From NCBI GenBank assembly GCA_964423405.1, contig CAYREY010000089.1:1-16504 (forward strand): DNA of 16,504 nt. The letters run 5' to 3'. A program made the translations under genes and the position numbers. Every line of letters starts with the position of its first letter. Within the stretch, counting starts at the first letter, position 1. This stretch comes from Bog-950 sp964423405. GTDB lineage: Bacteria; Bacteroidota; Bacteroidia; Chitinophagales; LD1. Positions 7,398-13,848 of this stretch are shown here, one piece after another. The notes below the pieces were generated by a model. The model was not told the origin of the DNA. It saw nothing but the letters and a program-made list of their open reading frames with translations, and did no database searches.

Positions 7398-8195
7398 ATG
7401 GCTCAAGGCAAATCATTTTTTGAAGTAAAATCGGGCAAAAGAATTCTTAACTACGTGTATAGCTGGGGTGCAGCCGTGGTTATTTTGGGTGCACTTTTCA
7501 AAATTCTCCACTTAAAAGGCGCTAACCTCATGCTTATCTTAGGTATGGGTACCGAGGTTTTAATCTTCATTATATCTGGTTTTGAACCTCAATACGACAC
7601 ACACCACGAATACGAGTGGGAAAAAGTATACCCTGAACTGGCTTCTGAAGGTCCTGTTACCAACAAAAACCAAAAACCACTTACTCAGCAGTTAGATAAA
7701 ATGTTGAGCGATGCTAAAGTAGGTCCGGATCTTATCAATAGCCTGGGTAAAGGTTTCACTACTCTGGGTGAAAGCGTAAGCAAACTGAACGACTTAACCG
7801 ATGCTTCAGTAGCTGCTAACGATTTCTCTAAAAACGCTAAAAACGCTGCTGGTCAAATCAATTCATTTGCACAGGCTGCTGCTACCGCTACTACTGCTGT
7901 AACTCAGATTGGTGCTGGTGCAGAAAATACAAAAGTTTACCACGAGCAGGTTCAGACAATGGTTAAAAACCTGTCGCAGCTTAACGCTATCTACGAACTT
8001 GAACTACAGGACAGCAACAACCACCTGAAAGCTATGAACAAGTTCTTTGGTAACCTGAACTCTGCTGCACAAGCACTTTCAGAAACTGCTACCGACGCTA
8101 CCAAATACAAAGATAATCTGGTACAACTGAACAAGAACCTGACCTCACTGAATACCGTTTACGGTAGCATGTTGTCAGCTATGAAATCAGTTTAA
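7398..8195 (+). CDS. gldL: T9SS inner-membrane motor protein GldL (PorL)
   Basis: 265 residues. GldL is the proton-driven stator-like ring around the GldM dimer and powers gliding and secretion. Two N-terminal transmembrane helices are visible: about 17-37 (YVYSWGAAVVILGALFKIL) and about 43-61 (NLMLILGMGTEVLIFIISG). The second contains Glu53 inside the membrane, matching the conserved essential Glu of GldL family helix 2; Lys35, His38 and Glu63 near the helix ends are also of the type implicated in proton coupling. After the FEPQYDTHHEYEWEKVYPEL segment, the rest of the protein is a long Ala/Asn/Leu-rich helical, coiled-coil-like cytoplasmic tail (about 95-265). It sits directly between gldK and gldM with no terminator on either side. 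Confidence 0.95.
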   Translation: MAQGKSFFEVKSGKRILNYVYSWGAAVVILGALFKILHLKGANLMLILGMGTEVLIFIISGFEPQYDTHHEYEWEKVYPELASEGPVTNKNQKPLTQQLDKMLSDAKVGPDLINSLGKGFTTLGESVSKLNDLTDASVAANDFSKNAKNAAGQINSFAQAAATATTAVTQIGAGAENTKVYHEQVQTMVKNLSQLNAIYELELQDSNNHLKAMNKFFGNLNSAAQALSETATDATKYKDNLVQLNKNLTSLNTVYGSMLSAMKSV

Positions 8196-8258
8196 TCTTT
8201 AGTATTGTTTTGTCTCTTTTGTTTAACTTAATCTAACCTAAATAAACTATAACATAAA

Positions 8259-9881
8259 ATGGCTGGTGGTAAACTAACCCCAAGGCAGAAGATGATTAAC
8301 ATGATGTACCTCGTGTTAACAGCCCTTTTGGCCTTGAACGTATCAACAGAGGTGTTGAATGCCTTCAAACTCGTTAACGACGGTTTGGTGACTTCAAATA
8401 CCTCGCTTACAGAGAAAAATAGCGGTATCTATAAAGCTTTCGACAAGCAGATGGATGCTGATAAAGCTAAAGCTGAACAGTATTACAAAAAAGCTCAGGT
8501 AGCCAAAAAAATTGGCGCTGAACTGAACGCATTAATTGACAAATACAAAGCCGAGCTGGTAAAACTGGCTGATGGTTACGATGAAGAAAGTGGTGATATC
8601 GTACAACGTGATAACATCGACATTGCAACCAAATACTTTGTAGAAGAAGGCGAAGGCCTTAAACGTGGTAAAGACCTACAGGCCCGTATCGAGAAAGCTC
8701 GTAAAGATCTATTGGAACTGGTTGACGAGAAAGACCGCGCTAGCTTCAAAATAGCCCTAAACGGTGCTACTCCAAAAATTAAAGGTGAGCCTAACGCAAC
8801 CTGGGAAGTAGCTACTTTTAACCACGTACCTACTACTGCTGCTGTAACCATTCTTACCAAATTTCAGAATGACGTAGTTAGCTCAGAAGGTGCTGTAGTT
8901 GAATACCTGATCAAAAAGATTGGTGAGACTGACTTTAAATTTGACGCTCTTGCAGCTAAAATTATCGCTCCGTCAAGCTACATCATGCAGGGTCAGGCTT
9001 ACAAAGCCGATATCTTCCTGGCAGCGTTTAACTCTAACACACAACCAGAAGTTTTCATAGGTGGCTTGGGTGGTTTTAAAAGAAACCCTGATGGTACTTA
9101 TGACAAAGTTGACTCTCAAAATCCACTACCAGCCGGTTACAGCGAAAGCAGCATGCTTAAAGCTGAAGGTGGTATGGGTAAACTTGAGCAAGGTGGTGGT
9201 AGTGTAGGTGAAAGAAAATACGGTGGTATTATCCGTGTTAAAAACCCTGTAGGTGGTTATACTTTCTATCCTTTCGAGGGTAGCTATCAGGTAGCTGCTA
9301 AAGCAGTGGTTGTTTCTCCTACCAAAATGAACGTGCTTTACATTGGTGTAGATAACCCAATGAAAATATCTGTACCTGGTGTAGGTGCCGGTGATGTAAC
9401 TGCTTCATTGCAGGGCTCTGGTACACTTACCAAAAACAGCGATGGTACTTATACTGCCAACGTAACAGGTGTAGGTAAATGTAATGTAGCTGTATCGGCT
9501 AAAATAGATGGTAAAGTACAGCCAATGGGTACAGAAGAGTTCCGTATCAAGCGTATTCCTGATCCGATACCTTCGTTAGGTGGTAAACTGTTTGGTGGTA
9601 ACACACAGCCAGGTACTATCAAAGCTCAAAGCGGTCTGGTTGCATTGCTGAAAGACTTCGATTTCGATGCGAAATTCAGCGTAGTAAGCTTCCAGATGGT
9701 TTACTCATCAAAAGGTGAAATCTTCAAGGCAGAAACGCAAGGACCTATGTTTAATGCAAACATGAAACAGTTCCTTGACCGTGCTAAGCCAAAAGATATC
9801 ATCTTCATAGATGAAATTAAAGTAGTAGGACCTGACAAACAGCCTCGTAAGCTTGGTCAGATAGCATTTACCATTATCTAA
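8259..9881 (+). CDS. gldM: T9SS motor/periplasmic shaft protein GldM (PorM)
   Basis: 540 residues. GldM crosses the inner membrane once and extends through the periplasm as a dimer of stacked domains, linking the GldL motor to the GldK/GldN ring. The N-terminus MAGGKLTPRQKMINMMYLVLTALLALNVSTEVL is characteristic: a short cytoplasmic start followed by one membrane helix (about 13-31). A helical periplasmic domain follows (to about residue 180), then three beta-rich domains. The end IDEIKVVGPDKQPRKLG is typical of GldM C-terminal domains. Length fits the family. The 63-base gap from gldL is A/T rich, and the stop is only 11 bases before gldN, so the two genes are co-transcribed. Confidence 0.96.
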   Translation: MAGGKLTPRQKMINMMYLVLTALLALNVSTEVLNAFKLVNDGLVTSNTSLTEKNSGIYKAFDKQMDADKAKAEQYYKKAQVAKKIGAELNALIDKYKAELVKLADGYDEESGDIVQRDNIDIATKYFVEEGEGLKRGKDLQARIEKARKDLLELVDEKDRASFKIALNGATPKIKGEPNATWEVATFNHVPTTAAVTILTKFQNDVVSSEGAVVEYLIKKIGETDFKFDALAAKIIAPSSYIMQGQAYKADIFLAAFNSNTQPEVFIGGLGGFKRNPDGTYDKVDSQNPLPAGYSESSMLKAEGGMGKLEQGGGSVGERKYGGIIRVKNPVGGYTFYPFEGSYQVAAKAVVVSPTKMNVLYIGVDNPMKISVPGVGAGDVTASLQGSGTLTKNSDGTYTANVTGVGKCNVAVSAKIDGKVQPMGTEEFRIKRIPDPIPSLGGKLFGGNTQPGTIKAQSGLVALLKDFDFDAKFSVVSFQMVYSSKGEIFKAETQGPMFNANMKQFLDRAKPKDIIFIDEIKVVGPDKQPRKLGQIAFTII

Positions 9882-9892
9882 AAAAAGATACC

Positions 9893-10717
9893 ATGTTTAA
9901 GAAAGGAAAATTTGTAGTTGCTGGTGCCCTCATGATGTTTGCGGGTGTAGCCTTTGCACAGGAGCCACTGGATGGTGCCTGGGTAAAAACCACTACCAAA
10001 GAGAAAGAGGTGATACCTTACGATTATATCCGCGAAGCCGACGTGTTTTGGGCTAAGCGTATATGGAGAATGGTTGACGTACGCGAGAAAATGAACTTGC
10101 CGTTCAAATACCCTCAGCAGCCGTTAATCGAAATTCTGCATACCGCTGCTAAAAACGGTGAACTTACTGTGTACGACCCATCTGTGGTTGATGCAGATCA
10201 GTTCAAACAGGTAATGAGCGTAGAGGATGTAAAGAAACTGGGTACACGTATCGACACCGTAATGCAGATTAACCCTGTAACACTGGAAGAAGAACAGGTT
10301 ATTCAGAAAAACGACCTTACCTGGGATAAGATTGTAAAGTACCGTGTTAAAGAAGATTGGTTCTTCGACGAAGAGACATCTACCATGATGTGCCGTATTA
10401 TAGGTATAGCACCTATTATGGAAGACTTCGATGCATCGGGTAACTACCGTGGTGATATGACCATGTACTGGATTTACTATCCAGATCTTCGTCCTATACT
10501 GGCTAAATACGAAGTGTTCAACCCTAAAAATGATGCTGTAAGAATGAGCTGGGAAGATTTATTCGAAGCCCGTTTGTTCGAAAGTTTTATTTACAAAGAA
10601 AGCAACGTACACGACCGTAACATTCAGGAGTACGCAACTGGTATAGATGCGTTACTTGAAAGCGACCGCGTTAAGTACGAAAACTTTAACTTCGAGCACG
10701 ATTTGTGGAACTATTAA
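9893..10717 (+). CDS. gldN: T9SS periplasmic ring protein GldN (PorN)
   Basis: 274 residues with a Sec signal peptide cleaved near AFA/Q at about 22-23. GldN binds GldK and forms the periplasmic ring of the T9SS. Family features include IPYDYIREADVFWAKRIWRM at about 42-61, VREKMNLPFKYPQ, the WFFDEETSTMMCRIIGIAP block, MTMYWIYYPDLRPILAKYEVFN and the C-terminal MSWEDLFEARLFESFIYKESN. No lipobox is present, as expected for the periplasmic partner of the lipoprotein GldK. It starts 11 bases after gldM and is the last gene of the cluster; a strong terminator follows. gldJ, sov/sprA and porV/lptO are not in this window. Confidence 0.95.
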   Translation: MFKKGKFVVAGALMMFAGVAFAQEPLDGAWVKTTTKEKEVIPYDYIREADVFWAKRIWRMVDVREKMNLPFKYPQQPLIEILHTAAKNGELTVYDPSVVDADQFKQVMSVEDVKKLGTRIDTVMQINPVTLEEEQVIQKNDLTWDKIVKYRVKEDWFFDEETSTMMCRIIGIAPIMEDFDASGNYRGDMTMYWIYYPDLRPILAKYEVFNPKNDAVRMSWEDLFEARLFESFIYKESNVHDRNIQEYATGIDALLESDRVKYENFNFEHDLWNY

Positions 10718-10738
10718 TAGTTAGCAGTTAAAACATAT

Positions 10739-10777
10739 AAGCGGCCCGTTCTACACAGAACGGGCCGCTTGTTTTTT
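10739..10777 (+). terminator. Terminator after gldN
   Basis: A perfect 14-bp stem (10739-10752 with 10757-10770), very GC rich, with loop ACAC and a following run of six T (10772-10777). It begins 22 bases after the gldN stop codon and closes the T9SS cluster. Confidence 0.95.
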
Positions 10778-10905
10778 ACATATTCATTATCAATATCGTG
10801 CAATTGGTTATTTGTTAAAAAACAGTACCCTACAAATATTTATTGTAGAAAATGTAACCATTATAGCCCTGTGCCGTTTACTTAAATACCATAGTGCTTA
10901 AGTTT

Positions 10906-10943
10906 AAAGAGTCGGGGGTCAGGGCCCGGCTCTTTTCTTTTTT
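10906..10943 (+). terminator. Orphan terminator-like hairpin
   Basis: An 11-bp stem (10906-10916 with 10925-10935, one T-G wobble) around an 8-base loop, followed by TCTTTTTT. It has full terminator form on the plus strand, but the nearest upstream gene already ends in its own strong terminator about 130 bases before. It could back up that terminator, end an unannotated small RNA, or protect bamD from read-through. Confidence 0.6.
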
Positions 10944-10997
10944 ATACCTACCATCCAATAAATTAGCATTATTTCGTTTAACAGGGGCACGCCAGCA

Positions 10998-11028
10998 TTT
11001 CGCTATACCAATCTAAAATCTATCTTTG
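10998..11028 (+). promoter_or_regulatory. Promoter for bamD
   Basis: An exact -7 match TATCTTTG (11021-11028; consensus TAnnTTTG) is preceded by TTTC at 10998-11001 with a 19-base spacer. The -7 element ends only 10 bases before the bamD ATG, so the transcript would have almost no leader. Confidence 0.65.
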
Positions 11029-11038
11029 CCCGCCTTTT

Positions 11039-12283
11039 ATGATATACAACGCCGTGGTTAAACAATCAATAGTTTTTTATAACGCAATCAGGTTACAATT
11101 GGGCTTGTTTGCTGCCCCTGTGGCCCTGGTGGTATTGTTACTCGTTTCTTCATGCGAAACCCCCGAAAAGGTACTCAAATCAAACGACCTGGCTTATAAA
11201 GAAGCTAAGGCCATATCGTGGTATAACAAGAAAGAGTATTTTAAGTGTATTCCGGTACTCGAAGAGCTTATCGGCCTTATGAAGGGCCGCAAAAGCACCG
11301 AAGAACTTTATTACATGTACTCTATGGCTAACTACAAGCAGGGCGATTACATGATTTCGTCGTACCATTTCAAAAATTTCTACGATATGTACCCTAACAG
11401 CGTACATGCCGAGGAGTGCCTGTATATGTATGCTAAAAGTAACCAGATGCAGTCGCCAAAGTATGAGTTGGATCAAACCTTTACCTACAAAGCACTGGAA
11501 GCGTATGCACTATTTTTAAGTACCTATAACGATGGCAAATACATTGTTGAGTGTAATACAGCTGTAAAGGAACTACGCCGTAAACTGGAGAAGAAAGCCC
11601 TGGCAGCTGCCGAGTTATACTATCGTACCGAGAACTATAAAGCCGCTGCTACTTCGTTTGAGCAGATACTGAAAGATTATCCGGATATTGAAGAAAGCGA
11701 ACGGGTAAGCTACATGATTGTAAAGAGCAACTACAAATTTGCAGTTAACTCTATACCATCTAAAAAGGCCGAACGCTTTGATAATGTAATTAAGGCCTAT
11801 AACGATTTTAAGTACAAGTTCTCGGCGAGTAAGTATATAGAAGATGCCCGTAAAAACGAGCAGGCTGCTCATTTTCAGGCTGCTTTGAGCGCCTTCGAAT
11901 GGGCCGAGATTTCGCCATTGGAAGAACGGGAGAAATACTTTCAGGTGTTTTTTAACGAGGCGAAGATACAGATGCCGTTTTTAACCGATAAGAAGGAAAT
12001 TGACGCCCTCACCCAAATGATAGAAAGAGGTCATTTTCTGGTGGTTAAAGGCTATTACGCCCTTAGCGAAGAAAAGAAAACAAAGGACAGGATAGCAGTA
12101 TTAGAGAAAACTGTGAAAACTTATTATAACTTTGTCGACCAATTTCCGCAGAGCCGTTACTTGAAAGAAGCCGAGAGGATTTTTAATAACAGTAATACAG
12201 TTATTGCGAAATTGAAAGCAGAGCCGGCCGATGCCGGACAGAAAAAAGGTAATAAAAAGGCAAAAACAAAAGCAAATGGATAA
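11039..12283 (+). CDS. bamD: Outer membrane protein assembly factor BamD (long form)
   Basis: 414-residue lipoprotein. BamD is the essential partner of BamA in inserting beta-barrel proteins in the outer membrane. A hydrophobic segment (about 22-38) ends in lipobox VSSC with acylated Cys39; the 20 residues before it are unusually long for a lipoprotein signal. Tetratricopeptide-like helical repeats follow: EAKAISWYNKKEYFKCIPVLEEL, YMYSMANYKQGDYMISSYHFKNFYDMYP, AAELYYRTENYKAAATSFEQILKDYP and KAYNDFKYKFSASKYIEDA, which give the normal BamD core to about residue 275. About 140 further residues contain another TPR-like unit (KTYYNFVDQFPQSRYLKEAERIF, 360-382) and a Lys-rich tail. The position directly upstream of the omega-subunit gene and coaC is typical in Bacteroidota. 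The gene overlaps rpoZ by 8 bases if the latter starts at 12276. Confidence 0.88.
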   Translation: MIYNAVVKQSIVFYNAIRLQLGLFAAPVALVVLLLVSSCETPEKVLKSNDLAYKEAKAISWYNKKEYFKCIPVLEELIGLMKGRKSTEELYYMYSMANYKQGDYMISSYHFKNFYDMYPNSVHAEECLYMYAKSNQMQSPKYELDQTFTYKALEAYALFLSTYNDGKYIVECNTAVKELRRKLEKKALAAAELYYRTENYKAAATSFEQILKDYPDIEESERVSYMIVKSNYKFAVNSIPSKKAERFDNVIKAYNDFKYKFSASKYIEDARKNEQAAHFQAALSAFEWAEISPLEEREKYFQVFFNEAKIQMPFLTDKKEIDALTQMIERGHFLVVKGYYALSEEKKTKDRIAVLEKTVKTYYNFVDQFPQSRYLKEAERIFNNSNTVIAKLKAEPADAGQKKGNKKAKTKANG

Positions 12284-12617
12284 AGTAAAAAAAATCAAGA
12301 TGACGCAGATCAATCCCTTGATTGAAACGCAGAACCTGGAAGAAATGGCATCGAGAACCGGTAACGTGTACGAAGCTATCTACGTTATTGCCCGCCGCTC
12401 TAACCAGATTGCCCGCGAAATTAAAGAGGAGCTGCACGCCAAGCTTGAAGACTTTGCTTCGCATACCGATAACCTGGAAGAAATCCACGAAAACCGCGAG
12501 CAGATTGAGATTTCGAAGTTTTACGAGAAACTTCCTCATGCAACTATTCTTGCAACCAACGAATACAAAAACTACGAGTTGACTGTACGCGTTGAAGAAG
12601 TTGCCGAACTTAACTAA
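12276..12617 (+). CDS. rpoZ: DNA-directed RNA polymerase omega subunit (Bacteroidota Rpb6-like)
   Basis: 113 residues from ATG 12276, or 105 from ATG 12300. Omega is a small subunit that stabilises the beta' subunit of RNA polymerase. The core TGNVYEAIYVIARRSNQIA (28-46), then EIKEELHAKLEDFASHTDNLEE and EIHENREQIEISKFYEKLP, matches the distinctive Bacteroidota omega proteins. I prefer the 12276 start: its ATG overlaps the bamD stop region (8 bases shared), which would couple translation, and the N-terminus MDKVKKIK is of the basic kind seen in relatives. The frame is open further back to 12231, inside bamD, but those residues are a shadow of the Lys-rich BamD tail. coaC follows after 11 bases, so bamD-rpoZ-coaC form one operon. 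Confidence 0.88.
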   Translation: MDKVKKIKMTQINPLIETQNLEEMASRTGNVYEAIYVIARRSNQIAREIKEELHAKLEDFASHTDNLEEIHENREQIEISKFYEKLPHATILATNEYKNYELTVRVEEVAELN

Positions 12618-12628
12618 TATATTGCTCT

Positions 12629-13174
12629 ATGAGCAACCTGAACGGCAAGAAAATAGTAGTAGGTGTTTGCGGTTCTATCGCTGCATATAAATCTGCTATA
12701 CTTGTTCGTAGCCTTATAAAAGCCGGGGCAGAAGTGAAAGTAATTCTCACTGCCTCGGCTTCTCAGTTTATTACCCCGCTTACTTTATCTACCCTCAGCA
12801 AAAATCCGGTTTACAGCCACCTAACCAGCGAGGGCACCGAATGGAACAACCACGTAGAATTAGGCCTGTGGGCCGATGCCATGGTAATAGCCCCTGCTTC
12901 GGCTAATACCATAGCTAAAATGGCTAACGGCAATTGCGATAACATGCTGCTGGCAGTGTACCTGTCGGCCAAATGTCCGGTATTTTATGCGCCCGCCATG
13001 GATCTGGATATGTGGCGCCATAAATCTGTAAAACGTAATATAGATCTGCTGCATTCCTACGGCAATATTCTTATTCCTGTAGAGCATGGCGAGTTAGCCA
13101 GTGGCCTGGTTGGCGATGGCCGCATGGCCGAACCAGAGCACATCATCGGCCACCTCGAAGAGTATTTTTCTTAA
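12629..13174 (+). CDS. coaC: Phosphopantothenoylcysteine decarboxylase (CoaC domain only)
   Basis: 181-residue FMN-dependent flavoprotein (HFCD family) of coenzyme A synthesis; it decarboxylates 4'-phosphopantothenoylcysteine to 4'-phosphopantetheine. Visible: GKKIVVGVCGSIAAYKSA at 6-23 (FMN-binding start), catalytic His75 in WNNHVELG, APASANTIAKMANG at 88-101, the substrate motif APAMDLDMW at 121-129 (the Asp form is normal in Bacteroidota homologues as I recall them), and the substrate flap ELASGLVGDGRMAEPE at 155-170. Most bacteria, including Bacteroidota at this locus, carry CoaC fused to the synthetase CoaB (about 400 residues). Here the protein stops exactly at the end of the CoaC domain, and the next 115 bases show no CoaB remnant in any frame. 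The enzyme looks intact; CoaB must be elsewhere. Confidence 0.9.
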   Translation: MSNLNGKKIVVGVCGSIAAYKSAILVRSLIKAGAEVKVILTASASQFITPLTLSTLSKNPVYSHLTSEGTEWNNHVELGLWADAMVIAPASANTIAKMANGNCDNMLLAVYLSAKCPVFYAPAMDLDMWRHKSVKRNIDLLHSYGNILIPVEHGELASGLVGDGRMAEPEHIIGHLEEYFS

Positions 13175-13289
13175 TACGGCCCCTCTTCAACGCCTGTATC
13201 GGAATCCTATAATCAGGCACATATTTGCAACATAATTTTTTGTGTTTGACCCTGCAAAAGCGTTAATTCGCCGCAAATAAGTACACACT

Positions 13290-13811
13290 ATGAATAAATT
13301 ATTACTCTCAATTGCATTGGTGGTTTTTGCCTCGGTAGCAAATGCCCAAATGCTTACCCCTACTGTTATTGCCAGCACTGGCGGTTTTTCATCTAACGCC
13401 AATGGCAGCCTGTCTTACACCGTGGGCGAAATGACCATGGTACAAACCTTTAGCGCCAATGGTAACATTCTTACCCAGGGTTTTCAGCAGCCCAACGATA
13501 ACATTACCGGTCTGATTGATATGACCAAAGATGAGTTTGGTTCGTTTGCAGTTTACCCTAATCCGGCTGTAGATAATCTTACGTTCGGATTTCAGTTACC
13601 CGAGGCTTCTAAAGTACGCGTAGCCCTTTACAATGCAGTAGGCCAACTGGTATCAGAAGTGTACAATGGTAAATACGCTACCGGTAAAACAGTAGAGCAA
13701 CTTAACGTTACTACCTACGCAGCAGGGGTGTATATACTAACACTTACAGCTGTATCTGATGTAGACGGCAAAACCCACGTAGTATCTAAAAAGTTTCAGG
13801 TAATCAATTAA
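13290..13811 (+). CDS. Small secreted protein with T9SS type A C-terminal sorting domain
   Basis: 173 residues. The Sec signal peptide is cleaved near ANA/Q20. A short domain of about 60 residues follows, with the recurrent Bacteroidota phrase ASTGGFSSNANGSLSYTVGE...ILTQGFQQP (28-68). The rest is a type A sorting domain: FAVYPNPAVDNLTF at 87-100, VRVALYNAVGQLVSEVY at 109-125, LNVTTYAAGVYILTLTA at 138-154 and the final VVSKKFQVIN. The sorting domain sends proteins through the T9SS, whose core genes lie in the same window, and is normally removed by PorU with attachment to surface polysaccharide. What the small mature domain does is unknown. It lies 115 bases after coaC with no clear terminator and 37 bases before the collagen-like gene, so it is probably co-transcribed with the latter. 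Confidence 0.9.
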   Translation: MNKLLLSIALVVFASVANAQMLTPTVIASTGGFSSNANGSLSYTVGEMTMVQTFSANGNILTQGFQQPNDNITGLIDMTKDEFGSFAVYPNPAVDNLTFGFQLPEASKVRVALYNAVGQLVSEVYNGKYATGKTVEQLNVTTYAAGVYILTLTAVSDVDGKTHVVSKKFQVIN

Positions 13812-13848
13812 TCATTTCCCCTATCTATCATTTTTCAAAATTAAGCAC

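Larger units (their letters stand above)
10778..11038. other. Non-coding gap between the T9SS cluster and bamD
   Basis: A/T-rich stretch with no convincing reading frame. It holds an unassigned terminator-like hairpin at 10906-10943 and the bamD promoter at 10998-11028. The 128 bases between the gldN terminator and the second hairpin have no recognised feature. Confidence 0.6.

Noticed and set aside
12231..12275. Upstream start for rpoZ at 12231
   Set aside because: The extra residues are the out-of-frame reading of the Lys-rich BamD tail; a start at 12276 or 12300 gives a normal omega N-terminus.
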